A stretch of 64,000 bases of DNA from Burkholderiales bacterium (lineage in GTDB: Bacteria > Pseudomonadota > Gammaproteobacteria > Burkholderiales > Burkholderiaceae_C), in the NCBI GenBank assembly GCA_016223165.1, contig JACRPO010000009.1:496001-560000 (forward strand). Direction: 5' to 3'. Numbering within the stretch: the stretch's first letter is position 1; the number at the start of each line of letters is the position of its first letter. Of the stretch, positions 30,253 through 39,517 are shown one piece after another. The notes under the pieces are model-generated. The model was not told the DNA's origin and searched no databases. It was given only the letters and a program-made list of their open reading frames with translations. A program made the translations under genes and the position numbers.

Positions 30253-31017
30253 ATGGTTTCCCCGGATGCTGCCGCCGCGCCGACCGCTCCGCAACCGGGC
30301 GCTGCGCAACCGGCCGCTCCGTACGTGCGCGTCAAGCAGCACCTGAAGGGCGGCCTCGCCGCCGGCCGCTGGCCGCCGGGCGCGCTCATGCCCTCCGAGG
30401 CCGAGCTGGTGGCCGAGTTCGGCGTCAGCCGCATGACGGTGAACCGCGCGCTGCGCGAGCTGCAGGCCGAGGGGCTCGTCAGCCGCACGCAGGGCGTGGG
30501 CACCTTCGCCGCGCCGCTGCACCGCGTGAGCAGCACGCTCACCATCCGCGACCTGCACGAGGAGATCGAGTCGCGCGGGCACCGTCACCATGCCGTCGTG
30601 CACCTGCAGCGCGCCGAGAAGGCGCCGGCGGCGCTGGCGCAGCAGCTGGGCCTCGAAAGTGGTCGCGGAGGCGCGCGCGTCTTCCACAGCCTCATCGTGC
30701 ACCACGAGAACGGCGTGCCGTTGCAGTGCGAAGACCGCTACGTCAACCCGGCCTGCTGCCCGGGCTACCTGGAGGCGGACTTCCGCACGACCACGCCGAC
30801 GCAACTGCTATTCGAGACGACGGCGCTGTGGCGGGCGCAATATGCGATCGAGGCCGCGGCGCCCACCGCCGAGGAGGCGCGGCTGCTCGGCATCGGCGCG
30901 CGCGATCCGTGCCTGGTGGTGACGCGCCGCACCTTCACGCGCGACGCCCCCATCACCATCGCGCGCCTGGTGCACCCGGGCACGCGCTACCTGCTGCAGG
31001 GGGAGTTCGAGCCGTGA
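30253..31017 (+). CDS. hutC: Histidine utilisation repressor, GntR/HutC family
   Basis: The 254-residue regulator has an N-terminal winged helix (MPSEAELVAEFGVSRMTVNRALRELQAEGLVSRTQGVGTFAA, residues about 46-87). The C-terminal UTRA ligand domain (RVFHSLIVHHENGVPLQCEDRYVNP...TPTQLLFE) in HutC proteins binds urocanate. The Ala/Pro leader of about 24 residues is extra. It heads the plus-strand hut operon, directly beside its own candidate operator. Confidence 0.94.
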   Translation: MVSPDAAAAPTAPQPGAAQPAAPYVRVKQHLKGGLAAGRWPPGALMPSEAELVAEFGVSRMTVNRALRELQAEGLVSRTQGVGTFAAPLHRVSSTLTIRDLHEEIESRGHRHHAVVHLQRAEKAPAALAQQLGLESGRGGARVFHSLIVHHENGVPLQCEDRYVNPACCPGYLEADFRTTTPTQLLFETTALWRAQYAIEAAAPTAEEARLLGIGARDPCLVVTRRTFTRDAPITIARLVHPGTRYLLQGEFEP

Positions 31018-31129
31018 TCCGCGCTGCGCACAGGGCTCGCCTTGCCGCCTTGTCGCCTCTCCGGCGCGCTGCCTGCGGGTGCGCTCCGACGCGGCGCGAA
31101 CTGTTCCCCCTGCCGATCGGAGCACTTGA

Positions 31130-31708
31130 ATGACTGCCACCCTGCACCGCGTTCGAGTCGAGGATTGCCCCAGCCAGCCCTGGCGCAACGGCGGTGGGCT
31201 CACACGCGAGCTGCTGCTGTGGCCCACCGCCACCACGAACACCGCGACGCAGGACTGGTCCGTGCGCGTGAGCGTGGCCGACATCTCGCGCGACGGGCCG
31301 TTCTCGTCGTTCCCCGGCGTCGACCGCTGGTTCGCCGTGCTCGAGGGTTCAGGTGTCACGCTCGGCCTGCCCGGCGGCGAGCACCGGCTCAGGCGCGGCG
31401 ACACCCCGGTGCAGTTCGCGGGCACCGACGCACCCGGCTGCCGCCTCATCGAGGGGCCGACGCGCGACCTCAACCTGATGATCCGGCACGGCGCCGGCCG
31501 CATGTGGAAGGCGCAGGCGGGCGAGCCGGTCGACTCGCGAACGCTCTGGCGCGCGCTCTACGCGGTCACGCGGGTGCGTGTGCGCACGCCGGCCGGCAAC
31601 ACCGAGACGCTGGAACCCGGCACGCTGCTGTGGGGCGATTCGCACGACACCGGCCGCTGGGAACTGCTCGACCAGGCGCTGGCCTTCTGGATGACCCTGT
31701 CCCGATGA
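31130..31708 (+). CDS. hutD: HutD family protein
   Basis: The 192-residue cupin-fold protein shows the HutD pattern QPWRNGGGLTRELLLWP, WSVRVSVADISRDGPFSSFPGVDRWFAVLEG and RDLNLMIRHG. HutD is thought to temper hut expression by binding an intermediate, but its mechanism is not settled. It lies 112 bp after hutC. The stop overlaps the hutI start by four bases (ATGA). Confidence 0.92.
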   Translation: MTATLHRVRVEDCPSQPWRNGGGLTRELLLWPTATTNTATQDWSVRVSVADISRDGPFSSFPGVDRWFAVLEGSGVTLGLPGGEHRLRRGDTPVQFAGTDAPGCRLIEGPTRDLNLMIRHGAGRMWKAQAGEPVDSRTLWRALYAVTRVRVRTPAGNTETLEPGTLLWGDSHDTGRWELLDQALAFWMTLSR

Positions 31709-32976
31709 GTCTTCGAAGTACCCCGCCCGATCGGCGGACCTGCTGGCGGCATGCGCGCCTGGCCACGTTCGCGCCCGGCGCCCCTTGGGGCTGGATCGAC
31801 GACGGTGCCTTCGTCACCGAGGGAGCGCAGCTCGCCTGGGTGGGCGCCGATGCCGACCTGCCGCCAGATCCGCGCGTCGACGCCGAAGTGAATCTCGAGG
31901 GCGCCCTCGTCACGCCCGGCCTCATCGACGCACACACGCACCTCGTGTACGGCGGCGACCGTGCCGGCGAGTTCGAGCAGCGCTTGCAGGGCGCGAGCTA
32001 CGAGGAGATCGCGCGCACCGGCGGCGGCATCCGCGCCACCGTGGCGGCCACGCGCGCCGCGAGCGACGACGAGCTCTTCGCCAGCGCCGCAAAGCGTGCG
32101 CGCCTCCTCATGGCCGAAGGCGTGACGACGATCGAGGTCAAGAGCGGCTACGGGCTGGCCGAAGCGCACGAGGCGCGCTGCCTCGCCGCAGCGCGGCGGC
32201 TGGCGCGCGAGCTGCCGCTCGAGGTGCGCACGACCTCGCTCGCCGCGCACGCGCTGCCGCCCGAGTTCACCGGCCGGCCCGACGCATACATCGACGCCGC
32301 CTGCACCTGGCTCGCCGGCCAGAAGGCGCGCGGGCTCGTCGACGCCGTCGATGCCTTCTGCGACACCATCGGCTTCACGCCGGCGCAGACCGAACGGATC
32401 TTCACCGAGGCGCGCCGCCTCGGCCTGCCCGTCAAACTGCACGCCGAGCAGCTGAGCGACCAGGACGGCGCGGCGCTGGCGGCGCGCTTCGGCGCCCTCA
32501 GCTGCGACCACCTCGAGCACCTGTCGGCGCGCGGCAGCGCGGCGATGAAGGCGAGCGGCACGGTCGCCGTGCTGCTGCCCGGCGCCTACTACTTCCTGCG
32601 CGAGACGAAGCTGCCGCCGGTGCCCGCGCTGCGCGACGCCGGCGTGCCGATGGCCATCGCCACCGACCACAACCCGGGCAGCTCGCCGGCGCTCTCGCTC
32701 GTGCTGATGCTGAACATGGCCTGCACGCTCTTCCGCCTCACGCCCGAGGAGGCCTGGCGCGGCGTCACGGTGCATGCGGCGCGCGCGCTCGGCCTCGCCG
32801 ACCGCGGCATGCTGGCCGCCGGGCTGCGCGCCGACTTCGCCGTCTGGGACGCCGAGCACCCGTGCGAGCTGGCCTACCGCTTCGGGCACAGCCCGTGCCG
32901 GCGGCGCGTCTTCGGCGGCCGCGAGACCGATGCCGCGATGCCAGCGCGGTCGGCATGCCGCAATGAATCGTCATGA
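31705..32976 (+). CDS. hutI: Imidazolonepropionase
   Basis: The 423-residue metal-dependent amidohydrolase opens the imidazolone ring to give formiminoglutamate. HTHLVYGGDR near residue 77 supplies metal ligands. LKLHAEQLSDQ, CDHLEHLSARG and IATDHNPGSSP supply the remaining ligands and catalytic residues. It overlaps hutD upstream and hutG downstream by 4 bp each, so the group is translationally coupled. Confidence 0.96.
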   Translation: MSLRSTPPDRRTCWRHARLATFAPGAPWGWIDDGAFVTEGAQLAWVGADADLPPDPRVDAEVNLEGALVTPGLIDAHTHLVYGGDRAGEFEQRLQGASYEEIARTGGGIRATVAATRAASDDELFASAAKRARLLMAEGVTTIEVKSGYGLAEAHEARCLAAARRLARELPLEVRTTSLAAHALPPEFTGRPDAYIDAACTWLAGQKARGLVDAVDAFCDTIGFTPAQTERIFTEARRLGLPVKLHAEQLSDQDGAALAARFGALSCDHLEHLSARGSAAMKASGTVAVLLPGAYYFLRETKLPPVPALRDAGVPMAIATDHNPGSSPALSLVLMLNMACTLFRLTPEEAWRGVTVHAARALGLADRGMLAAGLRADFAVWDAEHPCELAYRFGHSPCRRRVFGGRETDAAMPARSACRNESS

Positions 32977-33767
32977 ACGAAATCTTCACCCTGCAGCGCG
33001 GCACGGCGCCGCTGCTGATCAGCATGCCTCATGTCGGCACGCACATCCCCGAGGCCCTGCGGCCGCGCTACACGCCACGCGCGCTCGAGGTCGAGGACAC
33101 CGACTGGTTCCTCGACCGGCTCTATGGCTTCGCGCGCGACCTCGGCGCCGGGCTGCTCGTGCCGCGGCTCAGCCGCTACGTCGTCGACCTCAACCGGCCG
33201 AGCGACAACCGGCCGATGTACGCCGGGCGCAACAACACCGAGCTGTGCCCGACGCGGCACTTCACCGGCGAGCCGATCTACCGCGAGGGCGGGGCCCCGG
33301 GCGAAGCCGAGATCCGCGAACGTGTCGCGCAGTACTGGCAGCCCTACCACGACGCGCTGCGCGCCGAGACGGCCCGCCTCGTGGCTGCGCACGGCCACGC
33401 GGTGATCTTCGACGCGCACAGCATCAAGAGCGAGCTGCCGTGGCTCTTCGAGGGCAGGCTGCCGCAGATGAACCTCGGCACGGCCGAGGGGGCGAGCTGC
33501 GCCGCAACGCTCCGTCAGGCGCTGGCCGGCGTCTTCGCCGCGCAGCAGGCCTACGACCATGTGGTCGACGGCCGCTTCAAGGGCGGGCACATCACGCGCG
33601 AGTACGGCCGTCCGGCCGAGGGCGTGCATGCGGTGCAGCTCGAGATGTGCTGGCGCGCCTACATGGAGGAGAGCGCGCCTCACCGCTGGCACGAGGGCCG
33701 CGCGGCGGCGGTGACGCCGCTCCTGCGGCAGCTGGTGCAGGGGATGATTCACTGGAGGCCGCGCTGA
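32973..33767 (+). CDS. hutG: N-formylglutamate deformylase
   Basis: The 264-residue enzyme hydrolyses N-formylglutamate to glutamate and formate, the last step of the five-step route. Family blocks are ISMPHVGTHIPE, TDWFLDRLYGFARDLGAGLLVPRLSRYVVDLNRP, AVIFDAHSIKSELPWLF and GGHITREYGRP. It overlaps hutI by 4 bp and hutF by 1 bp. Confidence 0.95.
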   Translation: MNEIFTLQRGTAPLLISMPHVGTHIPEALRPRYTPRALEVEDTDWFLDRLYGFARDLGAGLLVPRLSRYVVDLNRPSDNRPMYAGRNNTELCPTRHFTGEPIYREGGAPGEAEIRERVAQYWQPYHDALRAETARLVAAHGHAVIFDAHSIKSELPWLFEGRLPQMNLGTAEGASCAATLRQALAGVFAAQQAYDHVVDGRFKGGHITREYGRPAEGVHAVQLEMCWRAYMEESAPHRWHEGRAAAVTPLLRQLVQGMIHWRPR

Positions 33768-35140
33768 TGGCCGGGCCCGCCGCTCTGCTCTGGGCCGGGA
33801 GCGCCTGGGTCGAGGGCCGCTGGCGCGAGGCCGTGCTGCTCGAGGCCGGCGCCGATGGCCATTGGGCCGCCGTGCGCCCCGACACGCCGCCGCCGCCCGC
33901 CGCCACGCGCCTGCCGGGGCCGGTGCTGCCCGGGCTCGTGAATGCGCACAGCCATGCCTTCCAGCGCGCCTTCGCCGGCCTGGCCGAGCGCCGCGCCGGC
34001 GTGCACGACGACTTCTGGTCGTGGCGCGACCGCATGTACGGCGTCGCGCTCGCCATCACCACGGAGGAGCTGCGCGAGCTGGCCACGCGCCTGTACCGCG
34101 AGCTGCTCGCCGGCGGCTACACCCATGTGTGCGAGTTCCACTACCTGCACCACGCGCCCGGTGGCGAGCGGCACGCCGACCCCGCCGCGATGAGCCTGGC
34201 GCTCGTGCAGGCCGCCACCGATGCAGGCATCGGCCTGACGCTGCTGCCGGTGCTGTACGAGCGCGCCGGCTTCGCCGCGCCCGGCCTGCGCGCGGACCAG
34301 CGGCGCTTCGCTGCCGATGCCGGCTTCGTGCTCGAGCTGCGCGAGCATGTGCGGCAGGCTGCCACCGCAGCGAGGGCAGCGAGAGCGGCGGGCGCAGTGG
34401 GTTCGGGCGGCACACTTGCCGAAGGCGCGGGCCGGATCAGCGCCGGTGTCGCGATCCACTCGCTGCGCGCCGCCTCCGCCACCTCGATGCGGGCGCTGCT
34501 CGACCGCCTGGCCGGCGACGCAGGCCCGATCCACATCCACGTCGCCGAGCAGACCGGCGAGGTCGACGATTGCCTCGCCGCCACCGGGGCGCGGCCGATC
34601 GAGTGGCTGGCGCGCGAGGGGCTTGTGGATTCCCGCTGGCAGCTCGTGCACGCCACCCATGCCGAGCCGCGCGAGATCGACGCCGTGGCGGCCAGCGGCG
34701 CCGGCATCGTCGTCTGCCCCACCACCGAGGCCAACCTCGGCGACGGCGTGCCCGACCTGCCGCGCTGGCTGGCCGCCGGCGTGCCGCTGGCCATCGGCTC
34801 GGACAGCCAGGTCTGCCGCAGCGCGGCCGAGGAACTGCGCTGGCTCGACTATGCCCAGCGCCTCGTGCACCGGCGCCGCAACGTCGCGGCCGACCCGGCG
34901 CGCCACGAAGGCTCGACCGCGGCGCGACTCTTCGAAGCCTGCGCTGCCGGCGGGGCCGGCGCGGCCGGCTTCACGCGCTGGGGGCTGCAGCGCGGCGCCC
35001 CGGCCGATGCGCTGGTGCTCGACGCCACGGCGCCGGGGATCGCCGGCGTGCCGGCCTCGCACCGGCTCGACGCCTGGGTGTTCGCCACCGACGCGCCGGC
35101 GATCGCGCAGACCTGGGTGGCGGGGCGGCGCGTGCGCTGA
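33767..35140 (+). CDS. hutF: Formimidoylglutamate deiminase
   Basis: The 457-residue amidohydrolase removes ammonia from formiminoglutamate to give N-formylglutamate for HutG. Metal-site motifs are GLVNAHSHAFQRAFAGL near residue 56, HIHVAEQTGEVDDC and LVHATHAEPREID, with the late aspartate in AIGSDSQVCRSAAEELRWLDY. A slightly Ala-rich loop (ATAARAARAAGAVGSGG) is a local expansion. The TGATG junction couples it to hutG. Confidence 0.94.
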   Translation: MAGPAALLWAGSAWVEGRWREAVLLEAGADGHWAAVRPDTPPPPAATRLPGPVLPGLVNAHSHAFQRAFAGLAERRAGVHDDFWSWRDRMYGVALAITTEELRELATRLYRELLAGGYTHVCEFHYLHHAPGGERHADPAAMSLALVQAATDAGIGLTLLPVLYERAGFAAPGLRADQRRFAADAGFVLELREHVRQAATAARAARAAGAVGSGGTLAEGAGRISAGVAIHSLRAASATSMRALLDRLAGDAGPIHIHVAEQTGEVDDCLAATGARPIEWLAREGLVDSRWQLVHATHAEPREIDAVAASGAGIVVCPTTEANLGDGVPDLPRWLAAGVPLAIGSDSQVCRSAAEELRWLDYAQRLVHRRRNVAADPARHEGSTAARLFEACAAGGAGAAGFTRWGLQRGAPADALVLDATAPGIAGVPASHRLDAWVFATDAPAIAQTWVAGRRVR

Positions 35141-35293
35141 GAGGGCGCCTCGCTGGAACACCACCGGCAGGCCGCCGGCGTGCGCCCGGTGCACGGCGAT
35201 GCGTGGGTCGGCGCGAGTGCGCCCACGCCGCGCTACACGTGGATCCCACGAATCGAAACCCAAAGCCCATCGAACTCTCGCGTCCGTGCGGTA

Positions 35294-35334
35294 GGATTTC
35301 ACGAAATCCCGCGGGCTCAGTTGGGTGAGCCCGC
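35294..35334 (+). promoter_or_regulatory. Two adjacent inverted repeats upstream of the di-haem peroxidase gene
   Basis: GGATTTC-AC-GAAATCC (35294-35309) is a 16-bp near-gapless palindrome. GCGGGCTCA and TGAGCCCGC (35311-35319, 35326-35334) form a 9-bp stem with a 6-nt loop. They lie 64-104 bp before the peroxidase start in an otherwise unremarkable 257-bp gap after hutF. The first looks like a protein operator; the second could be an RNA hairpin or the terminator of the hut operon. No known riboswitch core was recognised. Confidence 0.5.
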
Positions 35335-35397
35335 AACCCCGGCCAGCTGCCGCGCCCCAGCGCCAGGCTGAGCCGGGGAACACAGGAGCGAGCAGAG

Positions 35398-36429
35398 ATG
35401 AAGACCCGGGCCTTGGTTTCCCTCGGCGCGGCAGGCGTGTTTGCCGCCGCCTGCGCCACTGTCGACGACAGCGCCGCCATCCAGGCACTGCGCCAGCGCA
35501 CGGCGCCGATCTTCGGCATCGTGTCGCCGGCCAGCGAGGCCGAGGTCGAGACGCCGCAGGCGAAGCTCGGGCGCGCGCTCTTCTGGGATACGCGGCTGTC
35601 GATCGACGGCAAGACCGCCTGCGCCAGCTGCCACACACGCGAGGCCTGGAGCGCCGACAGGCGCGCGGTCTCCATCAACGCCAAGGGCGAGCCGACGACG
35701 CTGCACTCGCAGCCGATGTTTATGGCCCAGGACCAGATGGCGCTGCGCTGGTACGGCGACCGGCGCGACGGCGTGCACCAGGCCGAGCGCTCGATCACCG
35801 GCTCGATGGGTTACGGCAATGCCGTGGCCATGGTCGAGTCGCTCAAGCGCTCGGGCTACGAGGAGAGCTTCCGCCACGCCTTCCCCACCGCCAGCGAGAC
35901 GCTGAGCCCCTCCAACTACGCGCAGGCGCTGGCCACCTACCAGCGCACGCTGCGCACGCCGGCGCCTTTCGACGCCTTCCTGAAGGGCGACGACCGTGCC
36001 CTCGATGCCCGGCAGCGGGCGGGGCTGGCGAAGTTCGTCGATACCGGCTGCGCCGGCTGCCACCGCGGGCCGCTGCTGGGCGGCGATTCGTTGAAGAAGT
36101 TCGGCCTGTACAAGGACTACTGGCTCGCCACCGGCTCGAAGAAGATCGACACCGGGCGCTTCGCGGCCACCAAGAAGGAAGAGGACAAGTACGTCTACCG
36201 CGTGCCGATGCTGCGCAACGTGGCGCGCACCGGGCCCTATTTCCACGACGGCTCGGTCGACACCCTCGAGCAGGCCGTGCGCGTGATGGCCGAGGTGCAA
36301 CTCGGCCGCACGCTGGCGCCGCAGGACGTGAGCGACATCGTCGCCTTCCTCGAGTCGCTCACCGGCGGCATCCCCTCCAACTACTCGCCGCCGGCCTCGC
36401 TCGTCGCCACTGGCGCCGCACCGCGCTGA
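35398..36429 (+). CDS. Di-haem cytochrome c peroxidase (CcpA/MauG family)
   Basis: The 343-residue protein has two haem c sites, CASCH near residue 76 and CAGCH near residue 218, as expected for bacterial di-haem peroxidases that reduce H2O2 with cytochrome electrons. LGRALFWDTRLS, NYAQALATYQRTL, YRVPMLRNVARTGPYFHDGSVDTLEQAV and VSDIVAFLESL match the family. The N-terminus ends in VFAAACA, a plausible lipobox, so it may be a periplasm-facing lipoprotein. Confidence 0.9.
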   Translation: MKTRALVSLGAAGVFAAACATVDDSAAIQALRQRTAPIFGIVSPASEAEVETPQAKLGRALFWDTRLSIDGKTACASCHTREAWSADRRAVSINAKGEPTTLHSQPMFMAQDQMALRWYGDRRDGVHQAERSITGSMGYGNAVAMVESLKRSGYEESFRHAFPTASETLSPSNYAQALATYQRTLRTPAPFDAFLKGDDRALDARQRAGLAKFVDTGCAGCHRGPLLGGDSLKKFGLYKDYWLATGSKKIDTGRFAATKKEEDKYVYRVPMLRNVARTGPYFHDGSVDTLEQAVRVMAEVQLGRTLAPQDVSDIVAFLESLTGGIPSNYSPPASLVATGAAPR

Positions 36430-36456
36430 GGTCGCGAGTCGGACCATCATCGAACA

Positions 36457-37596
36457 ATGACGCTGCGACCCTTCCTGTCCACCTTGCTGCCGGCGCTGCT
36501 GGCCGTCGCCGCCAGCCTGGCGGCGGCCCAGAACGACGCCGGCCCGATCCTCGTCGGCCAGAGCGGCGGCTTCACGGGCGGCCAGGCCGCCTACGCCGCC
36601 GACGTGCGCAACGGCATCGAAGCGGCCTTTGCCGGCGCCAACGCCGCCGGCGGCGTCAACGGCCGCACCGTCAAGCTCGTCACCGCCGACGACGGCGGCA
36701 CGCGCGACAAGGTGCTGGCCAACACCAGGAAGCTGGTCGAGAGCGACAACGTCGTCGCGCTCATCGGCTACACGAGCGGTGCCGGCACCGAGATCACGCT
36801 GCCCTACATCAAGGAGGCGCGCGTGCCGATCCTGAGCCCGGCCACGGGCAACATGGGCATCCGCGCCGAGCACAACCCCTGGCTCTTCCACACGCGCGCC
36901 GGCTACCGCGACGAGATGGCCAAGATCGTCGGCCACGCCACCGGCCTCGGCCTGAAGCCGCGCGTGGCGCTGGCCTACCTTGGCGATGTCGGGCCTGCCA
37001 ACCTGAAGTCGATGCAGGACGCGCTGGTCGCGAACCAGCTCAGCGCCGCGGCCGTGGTGAGCCTGGACCGCAACGCCGCCGACTTCACGCCGCAGATCAA
37101 CCAGCTCATGGCCGGCCGGCCCGACCTCGTGATCTTCATCAGCAACGCGCCGCCGATCGTCAAGATCGTCACCGGCATGCGCGAGCGCGGTTACTACGGG
37201 CAGTTCGCGACGAGTTCGTTCTCGGGCTCCCGCGTCGTCGACGAGCTCAAGCAGCACGCGCGCGGGCTCATCATGATCCAGGTGCTGCCGCAGCCGCACA
37301 AGAACGCGCTCGCCTTCCACCGCGACTTCCACACCGACCTGAAGCGCCTGCCCGATTCGGCCAAGGCCAACGCCAACTACACCGTGCTCGAGGGCTACAT
37401 CGCCGGGCGCACGCTGATCGAGGGCCTGAAGAAGGCCGGCAAGGACCTGACGCGCGACAAGCTCACCGCCGCGTTGAGCGGCATGAACGAGCTCGACTTC
37501 AGCGGCTACCGGATCCGCTATGCCCGCGGCAACCACGAGGGCTCGCGCTTCGTCGACCTCGGCGTCGTGACGGCCGACGGAAACCTGAAGTTCTAG
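36457..37596 (+). CDS. Periplasmic binding protein of branched-chain amino acid type (LivK-like)
   Basis: The 379-residue protein has a signal peptide ending AASLAAAQ and a type I periplasmic-binding fold: ILVGQSGGFTGGQAAYAADVRNGIEAAFAGANAAGGVNGRTVKL, VVALIGYTSGAGTEI and VALAYLGDVGPANLKS. No permease or ATPase gene is beside it, so it is an orphan receptor that either uses a remote transporter or serves sensing. The ligand is not evident. It lies 27 bp after the peroxidase gene. Confidence 0.85.
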   Translation: MTLRPFLSTLLPALLAVAASLAAAQNDAGPILVGQSGGFTGGQAAYAADVRNGIEAAFAGANAAGGVNGRTVKLVTADDGGTRDKVLANTRKLVESDNVVALIGYTSGAGTEITLPYIKEARVPILSPATGNMGIRAEHNPWLFHTRAGYRDEMAKIVGHATGLGLKPRVALAYLGDVGPANLKSMQDALVANQLSAAAVVSLDRNAADFTPQINQLMAGRPDLVIFISNAPPIVKIVTGMRERGYYGQFATSSFSGSRVVDELKQHARGLIMIQVLPQPHKNALAFHRDFHTDLKRLPDSAKANANYTVLEGYIAGRTLIEGLKKAGKDLTRDKLTAALSGMNELDFSGYRIRYARGNHEGSRFVDLGVVTADGNLKF

Positions 37597-37652
37597 ATCG
37601 GGTCATCGACACCCGCGCCCGGCGGTCGGGCCGACGCTCGAACACGCTGGAG

Positions 37653-38258
37653 CTAGAACAGCTCGCCCTCGCGGCGCGCGAGCGGTGCCTCGATGGCGAG
37701 CAGGCGCTCCTTGGTCGCCACGCCGCCCGGCGCCGAGAAGCCGCCGAGCTTGCCGCCGGCGGCGAGCACACGATGGCAGGGCACGACCAGCGGCCACGGG
37801 TTGCGCCCGAGCGCCACGCCCACGGCACGCGCGGCACTCGGGTCGCCGAGCGCGCGCGCCACGTCGCCGTAGGTGCTGGTCTCGCCGGGCGCGAGCCGCT
37901 GCGTGATCCCGTAGACACGGCGCTCGAAGGCGCCGACGCGGCTCCACGCCAGCGGCACGGCGGCCAGCGACACCGCCTCGCCGCGCAGCAGCGCCTGCAT
38001 CCCGGCCACCGCCTCCTGCACGAATGGCGGCCACGGTTCTGCCACCTCCTCGGCGCCGCTCAGGTGGCGAAGCAGCGAACGTGTCGCCGCTGCGTCGCCG
38101 GCCGGCAGCAGCACGTTGACGAGCGCCTCGTCCTGCCAGGCGAGGCCGCACTCGCCGAGCGCCGTGGCGAAGAGCGCGCTGCGGCGTGAGGCTGTCGCGT
38201 CAGCGTGGGCGGTGCGCATCGCGTCGTCGTCCGCGCCGGCGGCCACGGCGCGCGTCAC
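37653..38258 (-). CDS. ogt: Methylated-DNA--protein-cysteine methyltransferase
   Basis: The protein repairs O6-alkylguanine by moving the alkyl group to its own cysteine. The active-site block PLVVPCHRVLAAGGKLGGFSAPGG contains PCHRV. TSTYGDVARALGDPSAARAVGVALGRNPW is the DNA-binding helix region. The GTG at 38258 overlaps the stop of the acyl-CoA dehydrogenase gene (GTGA), giving 201 residues. An ATG at 38219 would give 188 residues and is equally possible. Confidence 0.9.
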   Translation of the reverse strand: MTRAVAAGADDDAMRTAHADATASRRSALFATALGECGLAWQDEALVNVLLPAGDAAATRSLLRHLSGAEEVAEPWPPFVQEAVAGMQALLRGEAVSLAAVPLAWSRVGAFERRVYGITQRLAPGETSTYGDVARALGDPSAARAVGVALGRNPWPLVVPCHRVLAAGGKLGGFSAPGGVATKERLLAIEAPLARREGELF

Positions 38259-39463
38259 AAGCCCAGCTGGCGCGCCGCGAGGTCCTTCAGGATCTCCTCG
38301 GAGCCGCCGCCGATGACCATCACCTTCACCTCGCGGTACAGGCGCTCGCTCTTCGTGCCGCGCATGTAGCCCATGCCGCCGAGGATCTGCACCGCCTCGC
38401 GGGCGCAGAACTCCATCGCCTGCGTGGCCTGGATCTTGGCCATGCCGGTGCGCGCGACGAGCAGCGCTTCGTCGCCGGCCCCGTGCATGAGCCGCCAGGC
38501 GAGCGCATGCACGAACTCGCGCGCCACCTCGACCCGCTGCACCATGTCGACGAGCTTGTGGCGGATGACCTGGTGCTCGGCGAGTGCGCGGCCGAAGGTC
38601 CTGCGCTCGCGCGCCCAGGCCAGCGCCTCCTCGGTGCAGGCCTGCGCATAGCCCACGGCGCTGGCGGCCATCACGAGGCGCTCGTGATTGAAGTTGCGCA
38701 TGATGGCCCGGAAGCCCTGGCCCTCGGCCTCGTCCGGGCCGCCGAGCAGGTTGGTCGCCGGCACGCGGCAGCCGTCGAAGCGCAGGTGCGCGGTGTCGCT
38801 GGCCCACCAGCCGGTCTTCTTGAGCTCGGTGCGCTCGAGGCCGGGCGTGTCGCCTTCCACCAGCAGCAGCGAGATGCCGGCGGCGCCGCGGCTCGCGGGG
38901 TCGGTGCGCACGGCCACGGTGATGAAGTCGGCACGCAGGCCGCTCGTGATGAAGGTCTTCTCGCCGTCGACGACGTAGTGCGCGCCCCCGCCAACGCCCT
39001 GCCGCCGCGCCGTCGTGCGCAGCGCCGCCACGTCGGAGCCGCCGCCCGGCTCGGTGATGGCGAGCGCGGCGATCTTCTCGCCGCGCAGCACCGGCGGCAC
39101 GATGCGCGCCTTCAGCGCCGGGCTGCCGAGCGCGATCACCGGCGGCAGGCCGATGTGCAGCGAGCCGAGCGAGGCCTGCACGCCGCCCGTGCCAGCGCGA
39201 GCCAGTTCCTCGGCGGCAATGACGGAGAACATCGGATCGGCCGGCGTGCCGCCGTACTCCTCCGGGTAGCCCATGCCGAGCAGCCCCAGCGCCGCCGCCT
39301 TGGCGTAGAGCGAGCGCGGGAAGGTGCCGGCTTCGTCCCACTCGGCCGCGAACGGCGCGATCTCGCGCTCGGCGAAGCTGCGCACGGTGGCGCGGAAGGC
39401 TTCGTGCTCCGGGCTGAAGTGATGCGGCGCCGGCGGCAGGTCGAAGGGGCTGGCGTTGCTCAT
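38255..39463 (-). CDS. Acyl-CoA dehydrogenase
   Basis: The 402-residue flavoenzyme has the family signatures ALAITEPGGGSDVAALRTTA, FITSGLRADFITVAVRT, GFRAIMRNFNHERLVMAASAVGYA, RRTFGRALAEHQVIRHKLVDM and QILGGMGYMRGTKSERLYREVKVMVIGGGSEEI. In the last block the usual catalytic Glu position of medium-chain enzymes is Gly. The base is therefore probably elsewhere, as in isovaleryl- or long-chain-type enzymes. It oxidises an acyl-CoA thioester to the enoyl-CoA; chain type is unknown. Its stop overlaps ogt by 4 bp. Confidence 0.92.
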   Translation of the reverse strand: MSNASPFDLPPAPHHFSPEHEAFRATVRSFAEREIAPFAAEWDEAGTFPRSLYAKAAALGLLGMGYPEEYGGTPADPMFSVIAAEELARAGTGGVQASLGSLHIGLPPVIALGSPALKARIVPPVLRGEKIAALAITEPGGGSDVAALRTTARRQGVGGGAHYVVDGEKTFITSGLRADFITVAVRTDPASRGAAGISLLLVEGDTPGLERTELKKTGWWASDTAHLRFDGCRVPATNLLGGPDEAEGQGFRAIMRNFNHERLVMAASAVGYAQACTEEALAWARERRTFGRALAEHQVIRHKLVDMVQRVEVAREFVHALAWRLMHGAGDEALLVARTGMAKIQATQAMEFCAREAVQILGGMGYMRGTKSERLYREVKVMVIGGGSEEILKDLAARQLGL

Positions 39464-39517
39464 CGCGATGCGGTGACCTTCGGCGTGGTTCGGTGTGGTC
39501 TCGGCGCGGAATCGGCG

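Noticed and set aside
28505..30346. Long open frame on the plus strand across hutU (613 codons)
   Set aside because: It is antisense to a clearly conserved urocanate hydratase, has no recognisable motif, and such long shadow frames are expected at about 70% GC.
39356..39463. Acyl-CoA dehydrogenase taken as inactive because the late catalytic Glu position is Gly
   Set aside because: Several active acyl-CoA dehydrogenase subfamilies use a glutamate on another helix, so loss of activity is not supported.
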